Shown piece after piece: positions 44,001-56,544 of a stretch of DNA of 64,000 nucleotides. Below the pieces are notes generated by a model, which was not told the DNA's origin, made no database searches, and worked only from the letters and a program-made list of their open reading frames with translations. This stretch comes from Escallonia rubra (lineage: Eukaryota > Streptophyta > Magnoliopsida > Escalloniales > Escalloniaceae). Each line of letters opens with the position of its first letter. Positions within the stretch are counted from its first letter, which is position 1. The DNA is taken from contig JAVXUO010001937.1 in the NCBI GenBank assembly GCA_033065855.1, positions 1 to 64,000 on the forward strand. The letters are read 5' to 3'. Position numbers and translations under genes: made by a program.

Positions 44001-45722
44001 TTAGCAATTTGTCGTACAATAAAGCTGAAATAGTGCAAAAGCCAACGTTATGCTTTTAAGACTGTTTGCCTTGTGTTCTCGAAATATGGACTTACCTTTG
44101 AACCTCTTAGGCACATTTACATAGAAATAACTAATCACTTGTAGTAAAGGTGTATGCTTGATCACAATCCTTCCTAAAGGTGTAAAAAAGTAGACCTTAA
44201 AAAGAAGTCAAACAGCTTGGTTCGTACATTTGCATTTATGTGCGACTCCAGTAAAAAGTGGACTATCTTAATTACGGTCCAAGTCTATAATTAAATGTCA
44301 GTAAGTTCTAGAATTTGTTAAATCCCAAAGGAATCTCGCCAGCAATGAGCTAACTTATGTTAAAAACAGAGAAACTGGCACAAATTAACCCTTCATCTGC
44401 AGCTCGTCTTATATTTTGCTTCCTAGAGCATCTGTTACTAGGTGCGCTAAAATTATAACAAAGGTTTCACATAACAGACCCAGGGCAGATGATTCCCCAA
44501 GATTTTGTACTTACTTGTTTCGTGAAAATCACAGATCTGATAATGTCCTTATGTTTTTTCTTTCATAGGTCGCACAAATTTTGTTGTTTTTGTTGCAGAA
44601 TGAAAACTTATGTTCTTTAATTCGCCATACAGGTTTGGTCTTTGGTGAATATCTGCTTAGTGGTCTAGTTCCTTCAGTTAAAGAAGTCAATGCCGAGGAG
44701 CCATTTTTTCCCGCTGTACCACTTCTTAATCTGAAGTCCAAATATACAGTAAGCTGTTTTTGGTTTGTCAATTCCTTAACGTGATGCTTATACCTCATTT
44801 GCCCTATTTAGAATAGAATGTGGAATTCTTTCTGAATCTTACATGGAAAGCTAGTATGAAAGTTGTTGTTTACGTAACTTCGCTTATCGCCGAGCTGCAG
44901 GACACAGGTTGTATTCTACAGTTGCTATCAATAGTCTGATTGCTTTATTGTGGTTTCAATATTTCAGGAACAACCAGCTGTACTGTCTTCGGAAGCCAAG
45001 GATGCAGCCACTAGCATTGACCGCCGGCTGCAGCTGGGATCGACGCTTTCTAGTGTTGTCAGAAACAAGGAGGATGCAATTGCACTAGTTGACTTGTACA
45101 AAAATGAAGGCTATATTCTAACTGAGCATGAAGGAAAATTTTGTGTAAGTAAACTACCACCTTCCCTCTTATTTTCCTTTTTTACATTCTATTTCTCGTT
45201 CCAGTTGGATTTCACAGGGGAAAGAGAGAAGAGAAGGGGGGTTCAAGGATCATATGTGCCTGTGGGGTTGAGATCTCTTTCTCTCTCTTGGATGGCTTTT
45301 ATATAGTGGAATAAATATCTAACAGTACTTCTTCTTGCTTTGATTGTGCCACATCTTTTAAGAACGGCACAGTGCAGACATGCTGAGTTATAATGTCATC
45401 TTATTTTGTTTTCCTGCCCAAATTTGTCATGTATCAGGTGATACTGAAGGAGAGTTCCTTGCCTCAAGACATGCTGAAGTCATTGTTTCATGTCAGTTAC
45501 CTTTACTGGTTGGAGAAAAATGTAGGAATCAAATCAATAAGGGCCAAGGAGGACTGTGGACCCGGGGGAGTATTGCAAATATCGCTGGAGTATGTGCGAA
45601 GGGAATTCAACCATGTCAAAAATGATGGGGAAGTAGCAGGTTGGGTGATGGAGGGTCTCATCGCGAGGCCATTACCTCATAGAATTCATCTAGGCAACTT
45701 ATCGTCCGCTGCCAAAAGCTGA
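41069..45722 (+). CDS. RUS1: ROOT UV-B SENSITIVE 1 (DUF647), plastid type
   Basis: Exons are 41069-41893, 42301-42576, 42966-43022, 43193-43391, 44633-44748, 44968-45144 and 45438-45722. All introns are GT-AG and all phases agree: 1,935 nt, 644 residues. Residues 1-60 are rich in Ser, Thr, Ala and Arg, a likely plastid transit peptide. A Gly-rich stretch lies near residues 90-105, as in Arabidopsis RUS1. The DUF647 core runs from about residue 244 ([20 protein letters not shown]) through [46 protein letters not shown] and [15 protein letters not shown] to [13 protein letters not shown] (about 455). The C-terminal part has NEGYILTEH and LARPLP-like IARPLP. Known role of the family: RUS1 acts with RUS2 in early seedling responses to low UV-B, linked to vitamin B6 homeostasis. 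The gene appears intact. Confidence 0.95.
42241..42254. repeat. C homopolymer in RUS1 intron 1
   Basis: A run of 14 or so C residues lies 46 bp before the exon 2 acceptor. Its length in the assembly may be imprecise. Confidence 0.8.
42724..42781. repeat. (GA)n/(GGGA)n microsatellite in RUS1 intron 2
   Basis: GAGAGAGAG passes into repeated GGGA and GGAA units within the second intron. Confidence 0.85.
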
Positions 45723-46718
45723 TATAAGTTCTAAGAGGTTTTGATCGCTTTTACATATATAGATATACATGAGCAACTAAATGGGTAAAAGGAAGTGCCT
45801 TCTGATCGGATGTCACCCATGTATTGTGCAACTACATGCAGGTTCAACTGCAGATGAGTTTTATTTATCGGGCGAGTGAAATGGAGCATGATTCAGCCAC
45901 CTTTATCGAGTGGTGTAATTGCATAGAGATGAATATACTATTAGAAGCTGCAGCTTGACCCATGAGTTAGATGTTCAAGGCGTTACTAACTGTTCGTTCT
46001 GTTCATTAGGTGAGGGATAGCATTCATTTAATGTACCGTGTAAAGTCCAAGCAAAATCCATCCTGTATGTTAAACAACTTCATCGATTTAGAAGCTGCCT
46101 GAGCGAGTTTTCTTTCATCTCGGTTCTGTTCTTCACTATTCAGTTTCTATCTTCCACCATGGATATCTGAATTTGTCACTACCAACTGGATATGGTATTC
46201 TGCTGTTTATGCTGCTTGAGTTTTAATCCCGTTAAAGGCCACTTTTTGCTCGGGAATCCATATGCTTGCAAAGTAAAAATGGCTTGAAGTTGTAATTTGA
46301 ATTCTTACACTTTTCTGAACTCAAATGGCCTTTCGGAATGCTTTTTGTCCTATAGTCAAGACCAAATGGAGCTTCAGCAAGCGACGTTCCTTCTCGGCTA
46401 CTGCTTGCCTCTAAATGTGTAGTCCTCCTCGTCTGCATGTTAAGAGTTATTGCTCGAGTTCACTCTGATACTAACTCATTATATTGGATCTTTCGAGGGT
46501 TCCCGTGCTCCTCCATACGATACGATTATTGGGTACTAATTATCTATTATCAAGTACTCCATACAATTTATAAGTTACTAATAATTCGTCGTTGATGAAT
46601 GTTGTCACGCATGATAGATAGCCATTGATTAAAAAATGAAAAAACAAATGTTTAATAGGAACATATATAGATAGCCTGAGCAACTCTACAGTAAATTTGG
46701 TTCGGTAGCAGTGCAGTC
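45723..46718. other. RUS1 3' UTR and intergenic spacer before the JMJ32-type gene
   Basis: The 1-kb gap between the RUS1 stop and the next ATG holds the RUS1 3' UTR and the promoter of the downstream gene. No further coding sequence was seen. The two genes are in tandem orientation. Confidence 0.6.
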
Positions 46719-49700
46719 ATGGAACAAGACATCGAAAACCTGTGGCAAGAAGTCCGTGAACTAAGCCTGGGCACCACCGCCCAAATCGACCGCCTCCCCG
46801 CCCCACCCACCCCTCTACAGTTCCTCCGCGATTACGTCTCCCCAAACAAGCCCTGCATCATCTCCGCCGCCACAAAACACTGGCCCGCCGCCGCCCTCTG
46901 GCCCTCCACTCCCCACCTCCTCCGCGCCCTCTCCTCCTCCCCACCGGTCTCCCTCCACCTCACCCCCACCGGCCTCGCCGACTCCCTAGCCCCCCACCCC
47001 TCCCTACCCTCCCCCTCCCTCTGCTTCGCCTCCGCCCACGTCGCGCCCATCCCCTTCCCACAAGCCCTAGCCGCCATCCAGAGCTCCGATCTACACGCCG
47101 GATTCGTCGCCTACGCGCAGCAGCAGAACGACTGCTTCCGGTCGGAGTATTCGGCCCTGGGTGATGATGTCGAGGCCCATGTTCCGTGGGCCTCGGAAGC
47201 CCTCGGATGTATGCCTGAAGCTGTTAACTTATGGATTGGTAACGGTTCGTCCGAGACTTCGTTTCACAAGGACCATTACGAGAATTTGTATGCTGTTGTC
47301 ACCGGTGAGAAGCATTTTCTGCTGCTTCCGCCCACAGATGTTCACCGAATGTACGTTCGCGAGTACCCTGCAGCTCAGTACAAGTATTCACCGGTATGTT
47401 AGTATTACTGCTGCTCACGATACATGTCATACTCTCTTTGTTTCAATTTGAGTCCTTTTAAGTTTTTAGCTGATTCCTAGTTAAAATACTGAATGCGGAG
47501 ACGTTGACTTTGTTATTATATAACATGATCAATAGTCATTTTAATTGTGGGGTTTAGAGGTACATGTTGCGATGCCATTGTAGGGAATTTGTATGAAGTT
47601 AAATGGACACTCAAATTCAGGGACGGAGGTAGTATATGTTCCTGAGTTAATTTCTTGTGATGATATTTTTAGGATAAGGGGGAGTTTAAGTTGGAACTTG
47701 AGGATCCAACAAGATATGTGCCTTGGTGCAGTGTGAATCCTTACCCATCACCGGAGACTAAAGAGCAAGAAATGGCCAAGTTTCCTTTGTATTTCGATGG
47801 ACCGAAGCCGTTCGAGTGTACTGTTAAAGCAGGGGAGATTCTTTACCTGTAAGTGTTTATTGTTGTTCACCTTTACGCCTATCTTTTGTTCCCTTCCATG
47901 AATAATCACACACGTATCTAAACTTAGCATCTTTGAGTAAATGTATGAAGATTTTCAACAGATTCGCATTATTTTCAGCTTACAAGTTGCCTCTACGAGT
48001 GACCTAGAATTACTTTCCTTTTTTTCTTTTTTCCCTCGCGAATGCGTATCGTACAAGCTCCAAGCTTCAATCAAGTTGATGATAAAAACATTGCTTAATA
48101 TGTGCATACAAAATGGGAGTTCATCACAACTTCCTATCTGATATGGCGCTTTCAAAGATCAGTTTTAAGTTTCTCTTCGTGACTAAATTGACATTTTAAG
48201 TGTCATTATTAATAGTTTGGTGAACTCCGATTGAATACCTGATTAAGCACCTGTGAGTTTGTTTGTATAAGACCCCCGGGGTGGGGGGGATTATTGAGTG
48301 TTTAAATCGCCGTATGGTTATGACTAGAGGATTAATGGTCTGAGGTCTGGGATAAAGAAACAATTGGATGGTTGAAATTGGTTGAGTTGGGTACATGTCT
48401 CTTAGTGATGCAACTAATACTGATCGACAACATACATGGACTTGAATACGAGCTTCTGTCTCCAATTTCAGTGCCATGGGACATGACAACACGCAGCTTT
48501 GGATGCATTCTTGTTGCATATGGTGTTCAAAATGTCAATGAGTGCTAATTGTGCAGTCAAATTTAACTAGTACGTCTGATGCTTGCTGGTGGCATTCCCG
48601 AAGGACAGTGTTAGAGTCAGACACATCCCTTACACACAGATATGACAAATGTACAACGGAGAGGTACTTGATCCATTTTGAAGAGTTGATGTGAAGTACG
48701 GGATCTCATGAGTGTCAAGAATCAAGATATTATAATTGAGGGAGCATATCAATCTCGATATCCTTTACTCGTACGTTTTCTTTTCTTTGATTCACTATTC
48801 CACATGTACCTAGCTAAGTTGTACTTGCATGAATTGGGGGCTGGTGCGAGGTTCTGGGGTGAGAGGATCAAGAGGTCTGTGCAACTACGGAATCCGTGTG
48901 GATAGTGGGGCACTCCATCAATCCAAGTGATAAGTCGCGCACTCAGAGCGAAAACGCACCTTCCTTGAACTCGATTTTACAATCGTGAACTCAGATTTGA
49001 AAATGCGGATCAATCTTCTGCTAGGTTCGTCATCGTCAATGTCGGTATTCTGAAAAACAAAAAAGCAGCTGCAACAATGGATCCATCACCACTGTCTGAG
49101 CCTCCAGAACCACTGTAACAAGAGGAAAGTTAGTATTCCATCCAAATTCTGTCTTTACCCTCTGTTTATCTCACCATAGTTTGGTGACTTGGCTCGCCAA
49201 GGATTTTACGACTTGCGAGAAGTGGCAATGTGGACGGAAGTGGAAAGGAACTCGGTAACAATATTCTGTTTTTGCCCTTGGTTTGGGAGTATCTTTTCAT
49301 TACGATTCTACTGTTGCGCACACAACAATTCGCATCTACATGCTTTTCCCCCCTTTATGGAGTATTAGCTTTGCTAAACTGGTTCCTGTTTATTTTCACT
49401 ATAGTTCAACAATATATGCAGATACGTACTTTGTTTTTCTTACTACACCCTAGTACTAGTCTTGCTCCGAGCTCTCTCTAAGATTTTTAGCTTTAGTGAT
49501 CTTGCTCCTCCTCTATGTGACTTAGGGAAGTTTCTATACATTTCGCTTGTTGCTTTCAAACGGTCAAATTTTGGAAAGGGTCCAAGTTTTCGTCACCATA
49601 TGCCAGTGCATGGTTCCGGAGTAATGCAGTGCCTACAAAGAAGAAAATTGTAAAGTGTGGGAAAAATTTGGATGTCATCTCACTCTGTGTCGCATTGGTT

Positions 49701-52700
49701 CAAGCCTTAGTTTTGTCTACTTTAGGTTAATTTGTTGTTTTCAAGGATTTATATTGTATTGGCTCCATGATTACGGTAATACTCTGCATTTTGGGTTTCT
49801 TTGCTGTTCAAAGGTCATATTTAAGTCAATTTTGAGGTCTAGGTGGTCCAGAAACAGTCCAAGCCTTTGACTTGAACTTGGGCACACATCACAAGTTTAT
49901 TAGGCATCCAAGCCATCACTTTTTCTACTGGTATGTTTGTGCGTGTATAGTGAAGTAGGACGCTGCTATTTCCACACCGCTGCACCTTTTTTGGCTCTTT
50001 TTGCTCCCTTTGAAGAGTTTGTATCTGAAAGTTCCTACTTTGCCCCGCCTTTCCTTCCTACCCTTCCGAGGTTCCTTTTCCTTTCTCTGACTGCCAGAAT
50101 ACTATCCTTGATTTCTCATCCTGGTGCATGTTGCCTCACCCTTGAGCTCATGTAACTCTTCCATTTTTCCCCTTGATCTGGATCCTTTGTGAGCATTAGT
50201 ATTGTTGGACACAATTTTGACTGCAATGTATAAAACCAGGAACTTTACCCTAGACAAATTGGGAAGAGAGATAGATCCAAACCAAAGCATAAGCCCTCTT
50301 AGAGTTTAAGCTTCCTCACCATTCCAATTAGAATCCAAGCAAGCAGAGCCATCAAAAGCAAAGTTGGTGTATATTTTTACTTATTGATTATTTTCTGTTT
50401 GATCTCTAATACTCTAAATTTGCAATTCTGCTCCTTAATCGATCTACGTTCTACAATGTTCTCATTCTTTCGATTCTTGCCGAAAACAAACCAATATTTT
50501 TTGTTTTGGGGGGGGGGGGGGGTGTGTGGACGAAAGAGGGAGGGAGGGAGGTTATCCTTATCTGTGGTTACTGATTTATGATTTACTATGAAGCACGGGT
50601 GCGGCACTTTGGGTGAAGCACCAGCACCTGGTGCTCCCATTAATGCCAAAACGTCGTTGTACCCCTTTTTCCTCAGGGAATGAGGTTATCCTTATCTGTG
50701 GTTACTGATTTATGATTTACTATGAAGCACGGGTGCGGCACTTTGGGTGAAGCACCAGCACGGGGTATGGTGCGGGTGCGTGTCCGGTTTTTCTGATTTA
50801 TTTTCTTAATGTCTTAAATCCCGGTGCGACTCGGGTGCGTAGCTGATCTGTGAAAGCACAAGTTTTGGGCAGATCTATGACCACCGGCAAGGGATTTGAG
50901 AGGAGAGAGGAGACCGGAGAGAAGAAGAAGAAGCAGCAGGAGAAGGAGAAGGAGAAGGAAGAAGTACTCACCGGCAGGCGGCGACCCAAGGTTGCCTGCA
51001 GTGTTGTTCCAGAGAAGAAGAAGAACAGTCCCGATGAATAGCCGATGTGGCTGATCAGATATTTAATTGTTTGACTTTTTGACAGTTTATACCCAAAACT
51101 TTGGTATTTTATTTAAGTACCCACTCCACCACAACTTTGGTATTTTATCAAAGTACCCACTCATTAACTTATTACTTAAACCAGCCCCAATACTTCAAAG
51201 AAATAAAAGTAATACCACATACAAACTTTATATTGTTCAACCATACAATTTTAATATTTACAAAACAACCCATTAAACTTTACAAACTCTCACTAATTTG
51301 GTTAAAAATTTCAAAATTGACCAAGCAACCCATTAAATTTAAAGCCCATTACTTTGGTTGTCCTATTAATATTTTTTTTTACATATATCTGATACGTATT
51401 AGGATTCAAATTGTTTAAAAATTTAATACTAAGTGTACATAGTTAAAAATGTATTTACAAAATTTGCCGTATCCGCCGCACCCGTATCCTAAAATTTTAA
51501 AAAATATCGCACCCGCACCCGGGTCGCATCTGCACCCGCACCCGCACCGTGTCCGTGCTTCATAGATGATTTATCTTCTTTGGGCCTTGTGGTTATTCCA
51601 AGAATGCTAGGTGGATTTCATAGAATCTTCTTTTCCATTTTCCTTTACTTGCTCTCCTCCTTTTGTGTTACTATGCGGTGACTGCTTAAAGGCCCAGAAC
51701 AGACAATTATAGTCTTAAGACCGAGTCTGTTGAAGGCCTATGTTACTCTAACTTTTACCCTTGTAAACTTGTGTGTACCTGACGTCTGGGATACCAAGGG
51801 AAAATATTCAAGTTTCTGCATATTGGCAAATGTCGTGTATCTTTGGTCTCTCATTCTCCATGTCAGTTACTTGGATCTGTTGTTTATTGGGCAGGAAACA
51901 CTTCAGTACCTTCCTGCACTTTCCGTCCAAATTATTGACGAAAATGCTTCATTGACTATCTTACCCTCATCAGTTAAAAGTTCTATATAAACTTTTCTCT
52001 TCTCTGATATCTGTGTCCTTGTTCTTCTTCAGCCCTCCACCTCATGACCTCGATTGCCACCTCCAAAGCACCTCCATTAACCACCCAACCCCAACTATAC
52101 ACAACCATCAAACACTTCAATTGAGTCAACCCCCACACCCTAACTCGTGCACCCTAGAACTTCACCCCACCCTCCCTTCTTCCAAACTGTAATGACAGTA
52201 TCAGACCACCATCACCACCAAAAATGAAAACCCAACCATCTTAGTAAATACAATCACATGAATCAGCATGGCTGCCATCCACCAGCCACCACCTGTCCAC
52301 CCACCACCTTCACTGAACCACCGCCACCATGTCGTTCGCCTCCCAGGTAGTTGATCTGAAATCAGAACCCTATCTTCTAGTACAAACTACTGCTATGGTA
52401 TCCATAATCTACGACACAAATCATTAATTTGTCACTGGCAGAGCAGATTAACCGCAGAGTGGGTCGATTATCCCTGTTGTGGCATGGAGATGAGGAGGAT
52501 GAATCTAGTCAGGAATTTTTATTGCTATTTGAAATCCGACGCCCTCTTTCTCTCTTCAAATACCAAAAGCTTGTCGCATGAAGGTAATTATCAAAATTAT
52601 GGGGGTTTTAGTCCTATATTTATCAATGGGAAGGTAAAACCCATTTTCTATTTCTTTCGACTCAAATGTGCTGCCCCTCTCATCAGTTTTTTCGATTATT

Positions 52701-53596
52701 GGTACTGCAAAGTATTTTGGTGGGTAAGGGTGCTTAGTTAATGGCGGTAGTGGATGGAGTTATTGCAGTTGCAGTGGTCTCTCCAAGGTGCTCACTGCCT
52801 GGGAGTTTGGTGATGATGGGGGTTAGGTGTTGGTAGTGGTGGTGCCACTCAGTAGCGTTATGAAGGGGAGGTGGTGGTCTGTCTTGAAAATGAAGAAGAA
52901 TGTAGAAAAGAATTGTTAGAAATGTATGCCCTTTAATGGGTCCCATATCACTGAATTTCGTGACAATTTGGATGGGAAGTGCGGGAGCGGTAGTGTCAAC
53001 CAAATAAAATCGTAGAGCTTTATGGACTTTTGAGGTACTGAAGTGTATTTAACCTTGAAAGAGAGACTAGGAACTATTCAGAAGGAAATTAATGTGCACT
53101 TTGGACGTCCAATTCAGAAGGAAATTAATATGCACTTTGGATTCCAATTGTTGAGTGGGTTTTGTTTATGTATGATGCTGTAGATACTACTTCTTTTGTT
53201 TCTTCTGAACGAAAGCTTAATCAATCATGATAGTGTCCTGGATTTAATGCAGGCCAAGTATGTGGTTTCATCATGTTAGACAGAGTCCAGACAGTCGAGG
53301 ACTCACTATTGCAGTTAATTATTGTAATAACAATTCCAAACTGTTCTCTATTATCTCCTTCTTAACTTCGTAGGATTATGCTTAACTATGATTTCATATC
53401 TGCAGGGTATGATATGCGGTTTGATATCAAGTATGCTTACTTCAACTTCCTGCAATGCATTCATCTTCCAATTCAAAAAGGTTTGAAATCACCTCCTTGT
53501 GCCTCAGAGCGCTGCTTGAAAAATAAGAAGGGGATAATTGCATCTGCCGCAAATGGGAATGCAACAGGTTGTTGTGACAACTGTGAAGAGGAATGA
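46719..53596 (+). CDS. JMJ32: JmjC-domain protein, JMJ32/JMJD7 type
   Basis: Exons are 46719-47393, 47673-47848, 53253-53323 and 53406-53596, with GT-AG borders and matching phases: 1,113 nt, 370 residues. The cupin_8/JmjC fold is shown by the Fe(II)-binding HKD (H183, D185 in SFHKDHYENLY), the strand VVTGEKHFLLLPP and the distal histidine in LPSMWFHHV (about H290), followed by the exon-junction motif TIAVNYWYDM and FDIKYAYFNFLQ. Family knowledge: human JMJD7 is a 2-oxoglutarate-dependent lysyl hydroxylase of DRG GTPases, and Arabidopsis JMJ32 is reported as an H3K27me3 demethylase affecting FLC. The C-terminus ends in a Cys-rich tail (CCDNCEEE). The third intron is 5.4 kb and contains transposons, while exon 3 is only 71 nt. 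Exon 1 is unusually rich in CCC/CTCC codons. Confidence 0.92.
47849..50545 (+). other. First half of the 5.4-kb intron of the JMJ32-type gene
   Basis: AT-rich intronic sequence with no recognised gene on either strand. Short frames (for example 48708-48905) have no family features. A G homopolymer of about 14 lies at 50508-50522, next to GGGA repeats. Confidence 0.5.
50550..50761. repeat. Direct duplication of hAT end plus flanking intron (about 78 bp)
   Basis: The block AGGTTATCCTTATCTGTGGT ... GAAGCACCAGCAC occurs at about 50550-50627 and again at 50684-50761. It includes both host intron and the first about 40 bp of the hAT element, so it arose after the insertion. Confidence 0.85.
50720..51565. 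mobile_element. hAT-like element in the JMJ32-type intron
   Basis: ATGATTTA flanks both sides (50712-50719 and 51566-51573), a perfect 8-bp duplication. The ends CTATGAAGCACGG and, inverted, CTATGAAGCACGG are identical over 13 bases, and GGGTGCG/CGCACCC subterminal words follow. The 0.85-kb interior is non-coding: GAAGAAG repeats, then AT-rich sequence. Non-autonomous. Confidence 0.9.
51899..53046. mobile_element. TIR element next to exon 3 of the JMJ32-type gene
   Basis: The left end ACACTTCAGTACCTTCCTGC and the inverted right end ACACTTCAGTACCTCAAAAG start arms that also share GCACTT(T/C)CC(G/A)TCCAAATT. The left half of the interior is CCA-rich (52030-52340) and the right half GGT-rich. 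Its right end lies about 200 bp before the exon 3 acceptor. Confidence 0.6.
53075..53137. repeat. Short tandem duplication (period about 35 bp)
   Basis: TTCAGAAGGAAATTAAT(G/A)TGCACTTTGGA occurs twice in direct succession, a little upstream of exon 3. Confidence 0.85.
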
Positions 53597-56528
53597 GCAG
53601 CATGTTAGCTGGCTGAAATTTTGCGAGGGAAGAAAGAAAATTTCCTGAGGGAATGAATTTTTTTGGTTCATTGATGTCACGGTGGATATAGTCATTCCAC
53701 TAGGCCCTCTCCGTGCTTGCACTGCCCCATGACATCATGTCGTTACAACTATATGAAATGGGGAAAGGGAGGATGAAGGTATGCATTGCAAATGCATAAG
53801 GTTTGGACTTATGGTCTGTATACTGGCCCATATCTTCGTCTTGGAAGAACAGGTATGCGACAATCTTGTGGCCCAAGTGTTGCATAGCATCCCCTTGTGA
53901 TACCTTATCAGCGGGGAGCCTACATTACGGAGCAGTAGCAGACCATAATGGAAGTGATAACCATGGTTCCTCTGTTGAGGTCCATCTCGTGTTCTGTATG
54001 TCAACTGGCCATCTCTTGTGTGAGTAACAAATATTAAGTTCCTACAATTGTTGGGCTAATATTTTCCTGATTATGATTGGAGAGGTCCGCCCTAGACTAT
54101 TGTTGGGCTGAGGAAGGCCTAAGCCCAAGCTCATTCACCTCTGAAATATTCCCATAAAGCTCATTTGCAAGCCCGGGCCGTTTCTATATCAAAATGGGTG
54201 AAGCGAATTGTGAAGAAAATTTACTGAGAATACTAAAGATATATTGGTGAATAACTATTTTGAAAAAGCTGAAAATTTGAGTGTCAGTAATGTAAGTAAT
54301 GTGGAAAATGAAAACGGTAAAAATGTAATGTACATAGGCTCATTTTATCCGACAAGGTTTTGATCAAGGACAGGCAAATATAGTTTTGCATGAAGAAAGT
54401 CTTGCTAAATTTGTGTTTGCTGCATGAAGAAACAGTTTTGCTATGAGGTGATTTAGATCACATGTTTTTCTTGTTTTACACACATTTCTTGTGGAGTAGA
54501 TGAATAAATCTGCAAATCATGGTGATGAATGTTTATGGAAACAATTCAGGTACAGCAGTGAGCTATTGGAGAAAACTAAGGCTCCGATTGAGTCGTGTGA
54601 TGCATTTTCCAGAAAGCATTTTCAGCAATTTAGATTGTTAAGTGCACCGAGAAAAATAGTCCAAGGAAAATGATTTGCAGTCATATGAAAACGAGGAGCA
54701 AAATCCCGGAAAATCACTAACTATTTGGGAATCGGCTAGCTAGTTTTCAGTACCATGAACTAACACAGGCTTTAGCTCACTCTCGCATATGTTGTTTCGC
54801 TACTTAGTCCACCATCTCTTGCAAAATGCCCTCGCAATCCCGAAATTCATCATAGCTTTACTTCCATATATCTTTATACCTCTACATTTCTCTCGCCTTG
54901 TCACCGGTTTTGAGTTCTCTTTTTTAATCTCTAAGTTATGTTTAAGAAGCATCATGATGAAGAAAATGAATCCTAGGCATCGCTCTTGGGTAATTCACTA
55001 GTTTGTGGATATGGGGGTTGCGGGTTGTTTCTTTGTTTCTTGAATTAAATCTACTTCTCTATCTTTGCATACATGGAGGCACCTTTGTCCATCCCCAAGG
55101 AAGGTAGTTGATAGAAAATCAACCCTTCACCACCTCTCCTCCCCTGCGGCATAAAAACCTTTGTTCATTTGTTTTGATTTGAATCAGTACCACAGGTTAG
55201 CGAAAAGTTTATGTGATTTGTGTTTAGCTTATGTTAAGATATTGTTTCTTTATGTACCAATAAACCATGGAAAATTCATAGAAAATTCATATGTAAGTTT
55301 TTTTCTCCGTGAAACAAAACGAAACTTCAGACTCTAAAACTAATTTAGCTGCTTTTAGAATTTGAAACCCCTATTGTTGCCAAGCAAATTGTAGTCTTTA
55401 AATTTTGATGAACAAAGCGCCTACATATGTTTTCTCGATCCATTTGGTCACTTTTGAGTCTGGATGCCACCATGGAAGAATAAGCCAGATCAACCATAGC
55501 CAACGTCACCACGCATTTCGTTTAGACCATCACAACCTCCGACCCTAATCCACGAAACCCAAATTGACATCAAACCTCCCTTCCTTGTAATGATCATACT
55601 CAAAGTTGGTTGAATACTGAATCTAGATATTTGATATTTTTTCTCTTTTCACGAATAACAGTTAGATTAGCCAATACCACCTAACCTCACCACAAAGAAC
55701 TACAACCATCACGGGCTTCTTCCACAACCACTAACATATTGGCCAACGAATTTGTCTACAAAAACTGTTCAAATGATGGGTTCTCACATGATACATACAA
55801 GGGTATGCAAACGATGAGAACCAGAAACATTTCAAGCCTTATTACATAGCAATGTTGTCTGAGAAACGGGAACCAAGTAACTTGGATTTTAAATTGATTC
55901 ATACGGTGGGGAAGCAGGAAAGGGGCAGTGGTGAATGGTGACGGTAGAGGCGGATTTGGTCGCTAAATGTCCTTATCTGTCAATGAAAAAACTAATATGG
56001 TAAAAGACCCGACCAACACAACTTTCTTGCTACAAAAAGAAAATTTTAGTGGACCTACTCGTATTTGCATATCCAATTTCCTCAATGTGGCACATTTAAA
56101 ACTTTCAAGTAAATATGTGATGCCATGATAGAGTTGTCTCCTAGGTGAGTTTGTTAAGCAGGACAAGATTGTTGGATTCATTTTTCAACTGTTAAAATTT
56201 TTAGGATAACTGATAACTTAACATGGTAGCTCTGATTTGACAGGTCTTGGACTCTATTCTTTCCGCTTATATCTCCAGTCCCTTTGTGCAATTTGCACTA
56301 AGTTTATTTTTGCATTTGATGGTATTGCACCTTGATTCGTCTCTCTATTATCATTTGAGCATTTGAAGGCTTGCACGCGAGGGTGATGAGTACTAAGTTT
56401 ATTTGCACATTTGGTGTTGGTGCATCCACATTTGTATTTTCACATGCTTTTGAAGGCTTGCACGTGAGAGGCATAAATTATGATAACATTGTTTGCTCCA
56501 TTCTCCAATTTAACTTTTTAGAGCAATT
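53597..56528. other. Intergenic region after the JMJ32-type gene
   Basis: No gene was recognised on either strand. Frames are short, AT-rich and without family motifs. The beginning includes the 3' UTR of the JMJ32-type gene. Confidence 0.45.
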
Positions 56529-56544
56529 GAAGAGGGTAGGTAAT

